This document shows positions 41,664 to 48,789 of a DNA stretch of 64,000 nt, piece by piece. Position 1 is the stretch's first letter. Every line of letters begins with the position of its first letter. This DNA is from an uncultured Opitutia bacterium (GTDB lineage Bacteria; Verrucomicrobiota; Verrucomicrobiia; Opitutales; Opitutaceae), in assembly GCA_903902745.1 (NCBI GenBank), contig CAIUWA010000047.1:1-64000 (forward strand), given 5' to 3'. The notes beneath the pieces were generated by a model that was given only the letters and a program-made list of their open reading frames with translations, was not told the origin of the DNA and made no database searches. The position numbers and the translations under genes are program-made.

Positions 41664-43940
41664 TTACACGTCCACCGCGACGACTTCGTGCGCGAGGATC
41701 GACGGCACGATGACCTCGAGCCATTCACCCGTCTGCCGCGTCGGGACCGTCTGGTTGGCGACGAGCAGCCGCACGGTCTTTGCCTTGAGGCCGTCGGGCA
41801 GCCGGACGCGCACTTGCTGTGCGCTCAGCGGAATGAACTCGCGGATCGGCCCCTTCATCATCATCGGGTTCGACAGATTGACGAGGTGGACGGTCAGCGA
41901 GCTCTTTTGCTGCCAGACGGTCACGTCCATCATGCCCGCGCCCGTGACAGTGACCGGTGCGGCCTCGTTCGTGGCCCAGGCCACCGCGTTGCGGAGCAGC
42001 TTGTAGTGGTCGATCGCGAGCACTTCCCAGAAGGTGCGATCGATGTCCCACGGAAAATATGCCACGCGTCCGCCGCCCGGGATTTCCCGCAGGAAGGCCT
42101 GCGAAATGTCGGTCTTCGGCTGGCGCGCGTAAACCTTCTCCATCGGCAGGTCCGGATAGGACTGCACGAGCGTGAGCGGGGTCGCGGCAAATTTCTCCCG
42201 CGCGACGACATCGAGGCGCCAGACGCCGTTGATGATGCGCGGCGCATCCTCAAGGCCCGAGAGCAGCGGATGGTGTGGCTCAGCCTCGTGCTCAAGGCGG
42301 AGGTAGGAATTGCGCATCGGGCCTTCGCCGGTGCCCTTGAAGTTCACGCCGAACAGATCCGCGAGGCCGAAGTCTTTCCGCTTCACGCCCCATTCGTCGT
42401 AGAGTGAGGTCTCATACGTCGCCACGATGCCGCCGCCGCGGCCCGCGAAGTCGCGCAACTGGCCGCACTGCGCGTCCGACAGCGCCGCGATGTTGGGAAG
42501 GATGAGCGTCTTGAAGGCCGCGAGGTGCTCCGCGTCGAGCAGGCCGTCGTGCACCATTTCGAAGGGCACGCGCGCCTCGACCAGCGCCTGGTACCAGCCG
42601 AGCGCGGGGTCCTCGACCGTGCCGCGACCGCCGCCGCTGCCGTAGAACCAGGCCGTCTGCTGCGAATACACCAGCCCCACGCGGGCCAGCGGTCGCTCGT
42701 TGCGCAGATAGGGCTCCGCGCCATGGCACCAGGTGTAGATTTCCTCCACGGGCTTGAGCCAGCGCGCGTCGTTGAGCACGGCGCCGAACTTCGTGAACCA
42801 CGGGCGCATGCCGTTGGCGATGGCCTCGGCCACCCACAGCTTGATTTCCGCGGGGCTCTGCACCGAGTCCTTCCAGCGGTAGGCCTCCTCCACCCCGACG
42901 CTGAAAATCCCCACGACCGGCTTCCGGCCCAGGGTCGCGCGGTATTCCTTGCCGTTCTTGCCGTTCGCCCACGGCGCCTCCAGGCCGCGGCGGGCCTGCG
43001 CGTCGGCCATCAGCGTCGGTGCGAGCTCGCCGATCTGCTTCATGTCGAGCGTGCTCCCGGCGCCGCCGCCGGTGTTGGGGATGACGCACGAATCCGGGTT
43101 GATCTTGCGGACCTCACCATCCCACAAGCGCCAGAGCGAGAACAGCCGCTGCTGCCGCCACAGCAAGTAGGCGCGGCGCGCCGGATCCTGCGCGTTCGTG
43201 GTGCGCGGCAGCTCGTGGCCCGTGGCCGACTTGAAATTTTCCTGGCAGTGCCGGCAGTAACACATGCCCGAGCCGTCCCAGCGGTTGATGAAGATGCCGT
43301 CCACGCGGTAGCGGGTCATGATCTCCTTCTTCACTTCCGTCATGAACTCGAAGTTGTACGGCCCGAGGCCGCAGGTGATCCACATCTCGGGCGACGACGC
43401 GTGTCGCCGGGGCTTGCCGGCGGCGTCCACCGCGATCCAGTCGGGATGCGCCGCCTGCGCATCGTCGTAGGTCGCGTGCGGGTCGGTGCGCGCGATGACC
43501 GTCATGCCGAGCTTGCGGCAGCCGGCCACGAGGTCGCCGACGACATCGCTGTCGCCGAGCCACGCGCTGCGGTGGTGGAAGGGAATCTGCGTCGGATAAT
43601 ACGCCACGCAGCCCCCGCCGCTGAGGCAGATGGCGTCCGAGTGCGTGCGCTTGAAGTAGTCGAGCCAGAACGCGAGGTCGAAGCTGCCCGGGTCGTTCTC
43701 GACCAGCGTGAGCTGGGCCCAGCGCATGGGCTTGTCGGCCCACGACGGACTCGCGGAGAGGGCGGCGCGGGCCGCGGGCTCGGCGGCGCCGAGCTGCGCG
43801 AGGGAAAATTCCCCGAGCGTCACGGCCGCGCCGGCAACCGCGGAGGCCTTCAGGAAATCACGGCGTCCGCCTGCGCCGGGCTTCGGCGTGACAGGTCCTT
43901 TGGGGTCCGGCGGCGGCGGGGAGACGGGATCGGGGTTCAT
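41664..43940 (-). CDS. Tat-exported GHL/beta-galactosidase-trimerisation-like protein
   Basis: A 758-residue exported protein. After a Pro-rich start comes the Tat signal GRRDFLKASAVAGAAVTLGE. The N-terminal half is a TIM barrel (RTHSDAICLSGGGCVAYYPT, GMTVIARTDPHATYDDAQA, YRVDGIFINRWDGSGMCYCR, again with C-x-C-x-x-C). The second half contains a glutamine-amidotransferase-like trimerisation domain (RVGLVYSQQTAWFY, LILPNIAALSDAQCGQLRDF, GGGIVATYETSLYDEWG) and a C-terminal beta domain. This layout matches hypothetical glycosyl hydrolase families with a beta-galactosidase trimerisation domain. The ATG at 43940 is used; an upstream extension translates a dispersed repeat. Confidence 0.82.
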   Translation of the reverse strand: MNPDPVSPPPPDPKGPVTPKPGAGGRRDFLKASAVAGAAVTLGEFSLAQLGAAEPAARAALSASPSWADKPMRWAQLTLVENDPGSFDLAFWLDYFKRTHSDAICLSGGGCVAYYPTQIPFHHRSAWLGDSDVVGDLVAGCRKLGMTVIARTDPHATYDDAQAAHPDWIAVDAAGKPRRHASSPEMWITCGLGPYNFEFMTEVKKEIMTRYRVDGIFINRWDGSGMCYCRHCQENFKSATGHELPRTTNAQDPARRAYLLWRQQRLFSLWRLWDGEVRKINPDSCVIPNTGGGAGSTLDMKQIGELAPTLMADAQARRGLEAPWANGKNGKEYRATLGRKPVVGIFSVGVEEAYRWKDSVQSPAEIKLWVAEAIANGMRPWFTKFGAVLNDARWLKPVEEIYTWCHGAEPYLRNERPLARVGLVYSQQTAWFYGSGGGRGTVEDPALGWYQALVEARVPFEMVHDGLLDAEHLAAFKTLILPNIAALSDAQCGQLRDFAGRGGGIVATYETSLYDEWGVKRKDFGLADLFGVNFKGTGEGPMRNSYLRLEHEAEPHHPLLSGLEDAPRIINGVWRLDVVAREKFAATPLTLVQSYPDLPMEKVYARQPKTDISQAFLREIPGGGRVAYFPWDIDRTFWEVLAIDHYKLLRNAVAWATNEAAPVTVTGAGMMDVTVWQQKSSLTVHLVNLSNPMMMKGPIREFIPLSAQQVRVRLPDGLKAKTVRLLVANQTVPTRQTGEWLEVIVPSILAHEVVAVDV

Positions 43941-43970
43941 GGGAATTCCCCGTTTGGGGGTGAAAGCAGA

Positions 43971-44010
43971 ATTAACCACGAAGCCACGAAGGCACGAAGA
44001 AAACCGCGGG
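43971..44010. repeat. Single arm of a CACGAAG word repeat
   Basis: AACCACGAAGCCACGAAGGC continues to ACGAAG, matching the left arm of the inverted repeats at 27714 and 30334. No right arm is seen nearby, so this is a partial copy. It lies upstream of the Tat gene at 41664-43940. Confidence 0.7.
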
Positions 44011-44155
44011 GAATTTTTCCCGCGGATGGCTCGGATGGGCGTTGTGGCCCCGAGCAGAACTTTCCTGAAAGAAGGGAGGATCCAGGGACGTTTCATGGGG
44101 TGAATGCCATTCCACCGTCCAGCCGGATCCTACGGCGTTCACACGTTTGTCCACC

Positions 44156-44171
44156 ACATCAATATTGATGT
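44156..44171. promoter_or_regulatory. Operator-like perfect 16-base palindrome before the toxin-antitoxin pair
   Basis: ACATCAAT followed by its exact complement ATTGATGT ends 9 bases before the toxin start codon. An AT-rich perfect dyad in a GC-rich genome at this place is what an antitoxin HTH dimer would bind for autorepression. The binding is inferred. Confidence 0.7.
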
Positions 44172-44180
44172 TGAATAACC

Positions 44181-44534
44181 ATGGAATTCTCCGTCGAGTT
44201 CTACGAAACTAGGGAAGGAAGATGCCCCGTGCAGGAATTTCTCGACGACCTCAAGGCCAGTGATCCCGGAGACTTCGCTGCCATTATGGCGGGGCTGGCG
44301 AAGCTGCGCCATCGTGTGTACCATCGCGAACCATTGTCCAAAGCCCCGGGTGACGGCCTGCTCGAGCTGCGCCATATCGGCAAACTCAACACCCGGCTCT
44401 TCTGGTTCTTCATGCCGGGCCGCCGGATAGTCGCCGTGCACGGCATCCGCAACAAAAGCCGGGACATTCCCGCCCGCGACCTGGCCACGGCCCGCGCGCG
44501 TCGGGGAGACTGGCTCGGGAGGCAACCGGCATGA
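44181..44534 (+). CDS. HigB-like (RelE superfamily, Gp49-type) toxin
   Basis: A 117-residue protein of the phage-derived Gp49-like/HigB group, predicted to cleave mRNA at the ribosome. Family features: FSVEFYETREGRCPVQEFLD at the N-terminus, a central helix pair, then LLELRHIGKLNTRLFWFFMP, where the E-L-R and the basic/aromatic pattern form the RelE-type core, and GIRNKSRDIPARDLATARAR as the Lys/Arg-rich end. Toxin precedes antitoxin, as is usual for HigBA. Its stop overlaps the antitoxin start by 4 bases (ATGA). It sits between Tat-exported enzyme genes with no other mobile genes. Confidence 0.9.
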   Translation: MEFSVEFYETREGRCPVQEFLDDLKASDPGDFAAIMAGLAKLRHRVYHREPLSKAPGDGLLELRHIGKLNTRLFWFFMPGRRIVAVHGIRNKSRDIPARDLATARARRGDWLGRQPA

Positions 44535-44851
44535 AAAAAACCAATTTCGACCAGTACCTGGCGGAGCAACTCCGCGATCCCGGGTTCGCGACCAGATTCA
44601 AGCGGGCGGGCGAAGCGTGGGATGTCGCCTTGCGGATCACCGCGCTGCGGGAGCGGGCGGGCCTCTCGCAAGGCCAGCTGGCCGCCCTCCTCAAGACCTC
44701 GCAACAGCAGATCAGCCGCTTGGAATCTCCCGGTTACGAGGGCCATTCCCTCAGCATGCTGCGGCGTGTCGCGCGGGCCCTCCACGCCCGCGTGCGCGTG
44801 AGCTTCGAGCCGGAAACGCTCCCCCGCCGTTTCCCGCGCAAGGGACGCTGA
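44531..44851 (+). CDS. HigA-like XRE-family antitoxin
   Basis: A 106-residue DNA-binding antitoxin. A helical N-terminus (NFDQYLAEQLRDPGFATRFK) is followed by an HTH_3 domain at about 40-95: ITALRERAGLSQGQLAALLK, TSQQQISRLESPGYEGHSLS and MLRRVARALHARVRVSFEP. Pairing with the toxin gene through a 4-base overlap indicates coupled translation. The likely operator is the 16-base palindrome at 44156-44171. The product neutralises the toxin and represses the pair, by analogy with the family. Confidence 0.92.
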   Translation: MKKTNFDQYLAEQLRDPGFATRFKRAGEAWDVALRITALRERAGLSQGQLAALLKTSQQQISRLESPGYEGHSLSMLRRVARALHARVRVSFEPETLPRRFPRKGR

Positions 44852-44867
44852 AGGGAAAAGGCCAATC

Positions 44868-44952
44868 TGAGGGGGACAGGTCCATTTTCTTGAGGTTGGA
44901 CTGGCAAGTAGAGGGCTGATTGCCTCAAGAAAATAGACTTGGGCCCTCCCCT
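44868..44952. repeat. Inverted repeat with CAAGAAAAT arms after the toxin-antitoxin pair
   Basis: TCCATTTTCTTGAGG at 44881-44895 pairs with CCTCAAGAAAATAGA at 44923-44937 (14 of 15 bases). It is preceded by GAGGGGGACAGG and followed by GGGCCCTCCCCTG. This GGGGACAGGT...TTTTCTTGAGG type resembles flanks of REP-associated transposase genes known in other genomes. Confidence 0.7.
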
Positions 44953-44983
44953 GCACCGGAAGAAATCCCAGCCCCCCATATTC

Positions 44984-45151
44984 ATGCACGCACAAACTCC
45001 CGAATTCTTCGTTGGATGGGGCACGCTGGCGCTGATCAACGCGGGGCTCGCCCAGGCGAAGAATCGCAGCGGGGCCGGCTGGTTCCTCGGCAGCCTGTTC
45101 CTCGGACCGGTGGCGACGCTCATCATCGTCGTGCTCGACCGGAAAATGTGA
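44984..45151 (+). CDS. Short membrane protein of unknown function
   Basis: A 55-residue protein from the ATG at 44984: MHAQTPEFFVGWGTLALINA, then AQAKNRSGAGWFLGSLFLGP and a C-terminal helix VATLIIVVLDRK. Two hydrophobic segments separated by a basic loop with GAGWFLGSLFLGPVATL, a pattern seen in many small bacterial membrane proteins. The frame opens 15 codons earlier in repeat sequence, which I exclude. It is followed by another small membrane gene on the same strand. Function unknown. Confidence 0.65.
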   Translation: MHAQTPEFFVGWGTLALINAGLAQAKNRSGAGWFLGSLFLGPVATLIIVVLDRKM

Positions 45152-45212
45152 AACAACGCGGCATAACGCCGCTCCCACAGTTGTCCCTTCTCAACCTGGC
45201 TGAACCTATCCC

Positions 45213-45440
45213 ATGCCGCTCCCTCCCTTTCTTGCCGGGATCCTCCGTTTCGTCCTGATCGGCCTCGGGGCCATGGCCGTGTTGTCGGCGATGGTTAATA
45301 TCGTCAGCGCCATCCAGCTCATTGAGCCGGCCGACGAGGAGGCGCTCGGCCTCAGCCGCAACTTGGTGGTCGCCGAATACTCGGTCCAGTTGCTGCTCGG
45401 CGCAGCGATGCTGTATTTCGGCTTCCGACGACGGAAGTGA
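45213..45440 (+). CDS. Short two-helix membrane protein
   Basis: A 75-residue protein with helices at about 8-33 (AGILRFVLIGLGAMAVLSAM) and 53-70 (YSVQLLLGAAMLYFGF) and an acidic loop between (EPADEEALG). The basic tail FRRRK suggests that the C-terminus faces the cytoplasm. No family recognised. It lies 61 bases after the previous small gene, with a short CGGC...GCCG hairpin between, so the two could share a transcript. Confidence 0.6.
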   Translation: MPLPPFLAGILRFVLIGLGAMAVLSAMVNIVSAIQLIEPADEEALGLSRNLVVAEYSVQLLLGAAMLYFGFRRRK

Positions 45441-45456
45441 GGCGACTTCGGAATTT

Positions 45457-45575
45457 TTCACACGGAGGCACGGAGAACACGGAGTGTGATTGATCAGCGA
45501 TCGGAGTGGCTTTGATGCAGAAGCCAAATCCATCCATCATGCTTCCGAACTCCGTGTCCTCCGTGCCTCCCTGTC
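45457..45575. repeat. Long inverted repeat of CACGGAG words
   Basis: The left arm CACACGGAGGCACGGAGAAC (from 45460) continues to ACGGAGT; the right arm ACTCCGTGTCCTCCGTGCCT ends near 45570. The spacer is about 60 bases. Same architecture as the CACGAAG elements with different words. Confidence 0.8.
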
Positions 45576-45700
45576 CGCCGAAGCCTGGCGAAGGTGGATG
45601 CGCGAAACCTTCCGAATGCTTTATTTGGCGGCCGGCAGGAGAATCTCGGGGCGGATTGAGAGCGTGGTCTCGGTTAGAAAATCCGCCGACACCGGGAAAG
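45576..45700. other. Intergenic gap, no gene seen
   Basis: Contains a TCCGCCGAAGCCTGGCGAAG unit (45582-45601), a copy of the repeat seen at 14283, then about 95 bases with no clear signal before the end of the next minus-strand gene. Confidence 0.4.
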
Positions 45701-46990
45701 TCACAGTGAGGCCAGACGCACGCCCGGCACCTTCGCCGCCACCAGGCCGGCGCGGATGCCACGCAACATCGGGAAGGTCGCGCCGTCGTAGTGGCCCAGC
45801 GCGACTCCGTCCATGCCGGTCTCCACCGCGATTTGCACGCCCTCGCTGATCAACTCCGGCGTCGCCTTCAGCCGGACACCGATGGCGGAGATCATCGGCC
45901 AGTCCCGGCCGGAGTCCTTCCGCAGCCCGTTGAGCCACTGCCGCTTTTTGTCCATCAGGGCGGGATCACCCTCCTGCTCGGTGTAATCCATGATCCGCAG
46001 CGAGTCCACGTGCGGCTGCATGGCAGTCAGCTTCACGCCCCAGTCGAGCGGGTTGGTCATGTGCAGGTTGTACCGGACATCGATGTCCCGCTTCCGCGCG
46101 TGGACGCTCGCATGAAACGTCTGATAAAATCGCGCGGCGGATTGGTAGCGAAACTCCTGCCATTCGCCCAGGGCCGGCTGCGCTGTCGGGTCCGCGAGCA
46201 GCGTGGTCTGGATTTTCCCGAGATCGAGGCCGTGTTCCCGGGCGGTGCGCTTGCAGGCCTCGCAGAAGCAGCCTCCGCCCCGGTCGGGCCGGCCCCCGAC
46301 GGACTCGTCGAACAGGATCATGCACGACTGGAAGTAATCCACATCGTAGCTCGCGATCACGTCGGCCGCCAGCGCCTGCACATATTCGCGCACGGCGGGT
46401 TGGTTCGGGCAGAGCGGACGCAGCCAGTCCCGGACGTGCGTGAACTCCCCGTGGATGTTGCGCTGGGCGAGGTCGGCGAATTCGCCTTCCGCGCGCGCCT
46501 TGTCCACCAGCGCGTGCGACTGCTCGATGCCGAACTTGAGCCCGCGCTTGCGCGCCGCGTCCGCCAGCACCCGCGCCCAGTCCGTCCCGTTCAGCCAGTC
46601 GTTGTCCGACAGCCGCGGCTTGATGCGTCCGTATTTCTTCAGATCCGGCTGCCAGTAGCAGCGGGCGTCCTCGGCCATCCAGGTCTGGCGGGCCGGATTG
46701 TGCGGAAAGTTGCCCTCGCGAAAGGGCCGCCGCTCCGGATGCATCACGCCGATGAGGTAAACGGAGTTGACCGCGGCCATCCCCTGCAGGTTGTCGAGGA
46801 CGCGTTCGACGCCCTCGTCGTGCAGTTCCCAGGCGTAAAGGCTGGCGGAAACCTCAAACGGGCGGCGCGGGGTGGCCGCCTGCACGGCGCGGGGCAGAAC
46901 CGCAGCCGCGGCCGCGGCGGCACCGGCCATTTTCAGGAAATCCCGCCGGCTGGGCGCCGGCGAATCGAAAGCAGCAGGGGTCGGGCTCAT
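45701..46990 (-). CDS. Tat-exported TIM-barrel protein, putative glycoside hydrolase
   Basis: A 429-residue protein. The ATG at 46990 gives the Tat signal SRRDFLKMAGAAAAAAAVLP. The mature part has barrel strands such as FEVSASLYAWELHDEG, AVNSVYLIGVMH, GLKFGIEQSHALVD, YDVDYFQSCMILFDE and a cysteine cluster GGGCFCEACKRTAREHGLDL in the same place as in the Tat protein at 40031. DVRYNLHMTNPLDWG and SLRIMDYTEQEGD follow. It is closer to the 40031 protein than to the 41664 protein, judging by the C-x-C-x-x-C block and the length. No catalytic residues can be assigned. Confidence 0.76.
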   Translation of the reverse strand: MSPTPAAFDSPAPSRRDFLKMAGAAAAAAAVLPRAVQAATPRRPFEVSASLYAWELHDEGVERVLDNLQGMAAVNSVYLIGVMHPERRPFREGNFPHNPARQTWMAEDARCYWQPDLKKYGRIKPRLSDNDWLNGTDWARVLADAARKRGLKFGIEQSHALVDKARAEGEFADLAQRNIHGEFTHVRDWLRPLCPNQPAVREYVQALAADVIASYDVDYFQSCMILFDESVGGRPDRGGGCFCEACKRTAREHGLDLGKIQTTLLADPTAQPALGEWQEFRYQSAARFYQTFHASVHARKRDIDVRYNLHMTNPLDWGVKLTAMQPHVDSLRIMDYTEQEGDPALMDKKRQWLNGLRKDSGRDWPMISAIGVRLKATPELISEGVQIAVETGMDGVALGHYDGATFPMLRGIRAGLVAAKVPGVRLASL

Positions 46991-47193
46991 GCGGGGTGAA
47001 CCCAAAAAGCGCCGCCCGCCCCACGATGTCAACCGGCTGGAGCGAGGATCACAACGGACTGGCGTCGAACCCCGGTTTCCGCCGCAAAAAATCCGTGTCA
47101 GGTCTGCGCAGGGAGTTGGTACGCGCAAAAAATTTTCTGTTCTCGGCGCCATAATCCACCAAAGTGACCGGCCAACCCCTACCCCTTACCCCC
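46991..47193. promoter_or_regulatory. Divergent intergenic region, Tat gene and TonB-C gene
   Basis: About 200 bases hold the upstream regions of both genes. CATAAT at about 47148-47153 could be a -10 element for the plus-strand gene, but no convincing -35 is seen. No gene found. Confidence 0.35.
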
Positions 47194-48057
47194 ATGAATA
47201 CCCGCTTGCTTTGCCTTGCCCTGTTCGCAGCCGTCCCCGCGGCTCTGGCTCAAAACGTCCTCACCGTCCTCGAACCCAACGGCCCGCAAGTCGTGCGCGC
47301 AGCCGATCTGGGCAATTCCCTCATCGAGGTAAATGGCAAGCTGGTCGCCAGCAAAGGCACGCAATACGGGCTCAGGAAGGTCGCGGCCTACCGCAAGGGC
47401 CTGGTCAAGTTCTCCCAGCTAGCCGTGAAGGAAACCCGGACCGAGGATAATTCCCTCGTGCTCTATGGTAACGACTTCGATGCCTATGTCGGGTCGGACG
47501 TCCCCTTGAAACATTGCTTCCTCGTGCTGGAAATCACCATCGAGAACGAGCATCGGCTCATCATGAGCGAGCTGAAGGATCTCAACCCCGGCGAGCAGCT
47601 GAAGATCCGCATCAGTTCCCGCACCAATGAGCACCTCGATGAAAAGCACTATTTGCTGCATGTATTTTCCGACGGGCTGGAACTCCTGAATTCCACAATG
47701 AGCGAAGACTACATCGCGCAACAGGCGAAGAAAACCGACGAACTCCTCATGAAGAACCGGCCGGACAGCCCGGTGCGGATGGCCCGCGGCACCGCGCCGG
47801 CGGTTCCGGTCCATCCCGCCGAACTCCTCGCGCAGGGCGTGGCCGGCACGGCCAAGGTCAGTTGCAGCATTGATGCCCAGGGCACCGTCACCGCCGTGGA
47901 GGTGGTGGAGGCGACCCATCCGCAGTTCGGCGAAGCGCTCGCCGCCGCGGCCCGCCAGTGGAAATTCGAGCCCGCGGTCAAGGACCACCAGTATGTGGCT
48001 GCGACCGCCGTCATCCCCTACAGCTTCAAGCTGCCGGCACCGGCAGCGGCGAAGTAG
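47194..48057 (+). CDS. Secreted protein with a TonB C-terminal domain
   Basis: A 287-residue protein with signal peptide MNTRLLCLALFAAVPAALA. The N-terminal two thirds are unrelated to known domains (VRAADLGNSLIEVNGKLVAS, HCFLVLEITIENEHRLIMSE). The last 85 residues form a TonB_C domain: YPAELLAQGVAGTAKVSCSI-like wording (HPAELLAQGVAGTAKVSCSI), DAQGTVTAVEVVEATHPQFG and ALAAAARQWKFEPAVKD. There is no anchoring helix or Pro-rich spacer, so this is not a classical energy transducer; free TonB_C domains may act as peptidoglycan-side or structural modules. The ATG at 47194 follows CCTACCCCT by seven bases. Confidence 0.8.
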   Translation: MNTRLLCLALFAAVPAALAQNVLTVLEPNGPQVVRAADLGNSLIEVNGKLVASKGTQYGLRKVAAYRKGLVKFSQLAVKETRTEDNSLVLYGNDFDAYVGSDVPLKHCFLVLEITIENEHRLIMSELKDLNPGEQLKIRISSRTNEHLDEKHYLLHVFSDGLELLNSTMSEDYIAQQAKKTDELLMKNRPDSPVRMARGTAPAVPVHPAELLAQGVAGTAKVSCSIDAQGTVTAVEVVEATHPQFGEALAAAARQWKFEPAVKDHQYVAATAVIPYSFKLPAPAAAK

Positions 48058-48077
48058 GACTTCGTCCGTCGGCAGAA

Positions 48078-48103
48078 AGAGGGCGGGTCTCTAACCCGCC
48101 CTT
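48078..48103 (+). terminator. Probable terminator after the TonB-C gene
   Basis: The stem GGGCGGGT / ACCCGCCC at 48081-48101 lies 20 bases after the stop codon. The T tail is short (CTT), so the call is moderate. Confidence 0.5.
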
Positions 48104-48118
48104 GCTGGCTTCGGAGTG

Positions 48119-48193
48119 GCTCACGCGAAGCCGCGAAGGACGCGAAGTTTTGTTTGGGGGACGGATCCCAACCCCGACCGGCTTCGCGTGAAA
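48119..48193. repeat. Inverted repeat of GCGAAGC words
   Basis: TCACGCGAAGCC (48121-48132) pairs with GGCTTCGCGTGA (48180-48191), with further GCGAAGGACGCGAAG words inside. The element at 59167-59251 uses the same arm sequence. Confidence 0.8.
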
Positions 48194-48232
48194 CCTGCCG
48201 GGAGGGGCGGAGACCGCCCCGCTTTTACCGCC

Positions 48233-48562
48233 TTACTTCTTCACCAGCTCGATGCTCGTGGCGGTGATTTCCTTCTTGCCGCCCACATCCTTCACCACGC
48301 CGACCACCTTGATCGACTTCGTCTCCGTGCAGACGCTGTCATGGAATTTCAGGCTCAGCGCATTCTGCGCGAGATAGTAGATCTGCTCCTTGCCGCCCTC
48401 GGTGACGACCACGACGTTCTGGCAGGTGTCCGACTTGCCTAGCGAGCACTTGGCGCATTGACCCTCACCCACGAGGGTGACGGCCGCGGGTTCGGCGGCA
48501 AAGGCGAGAGTGACGGTGAGCAAACCGGCGGACAGCAGGGCGAGGAGGGATGATTTTTTCAT
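48233..48562 (-). CDS. DUF6370 family secreted protein
   Basis: A 109-residue exported protein with signal peptide KKSSLLALLSAGLLTVTLAF. The mature sequence has the family pattern GEGQCAKCSLGKSDTCQNVV, with the C-x-x-C and a third Cys, then GGKEQIYYLAQNALSLKFHD, SVCTETKSIKVVGVVKDVGG and KKEITATSIELV. Four cysteines could bind metal or form disulfides. The fold resembles an OB-like small barrel, with unknown role in Bacteroidota and Verrucomicrobiota. Convergent with the TonB-C gene across repeats, divergent from the hydrolase at 48790. Confidence 0.8.
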   Translation of the reverse strand: MKKSSLLALLSAGLLTVTLAFAAEPAAVTLVGEGQCAKCSLGKSDTCQNVVVVTEGGKEQIYYLAQNALSLKFHDSVCTETKSIKVVGVVKDVGGKKEITATSIELVKK

Positions 48563-48673
48563 GATAATCTGAGGGTGAAAGTTTGGCGGTTGAGGAGGTG
48601 CAGACTGGTTGAACCGCAGTTTGCGAATGTCGTCTGCGGATGCAAGGCGTCACATCAGCAGGACTGCATGAGA

Positions 48674-48724
48674 TGTAGGCCGCCTCGCTGAGGTGGCTGC
48701 CAGGTCAGCGACCTGGCCTACAGC
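48674..48724. repeat. GTAG-type double hairpin repeat
   Basis: From TGTAGGCCGCCTC at 48674 with the partial complement GAGGTGGC, then CCAGGTC / GACCTGG, closing in CCTACAG. It lies in the divergent promoter region between DUF6370 and the hydrolase. Confidence 0.65.
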
Positions 48725-48789
48725 TAATTTCCATATAGAATTAAAATTTGCCCGGCCCGGGATTTCGGTTAGCCACACCCTTCTACCCT
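48725..48789. promoter_or_regulatory. Probable promoter region of the hydrolase gene
   Basis: An AT-rich stretch, TTCCATATAGAATTAAAATT at 48729-48748, stands out from the surrounding GC-rich DNA about 45 bases before the start codon, followed by TTCTACCCT directly before the ATG. This is consistent with a promoter, though exact boxes cannot be fixed. Confidence 0.4.

Noticed and set aside
43941-44096. 52-codon N-terminal extension of the Tat GHL-like protein
   Set aside because: It translates a CACGAAG-word repeat and would bury the Tat signal far from the N-terminus.
40031-46990. A single polysaccharide-utilisation operon from 26 to 47 kb
   Set aside because: Genes lie on both strands, separated by repeats, terminators and a toxin-antitoxin pair, and no SusCD-like or other transport genes are present; only local groups are supported.
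48119-48193. Short direct GCGAAG words considered as a CRISPR array
   Set aside because: The words are 6-9 bases, without unique spacers of constant length, and arranged as inverted arms; no cas genes are nearby.
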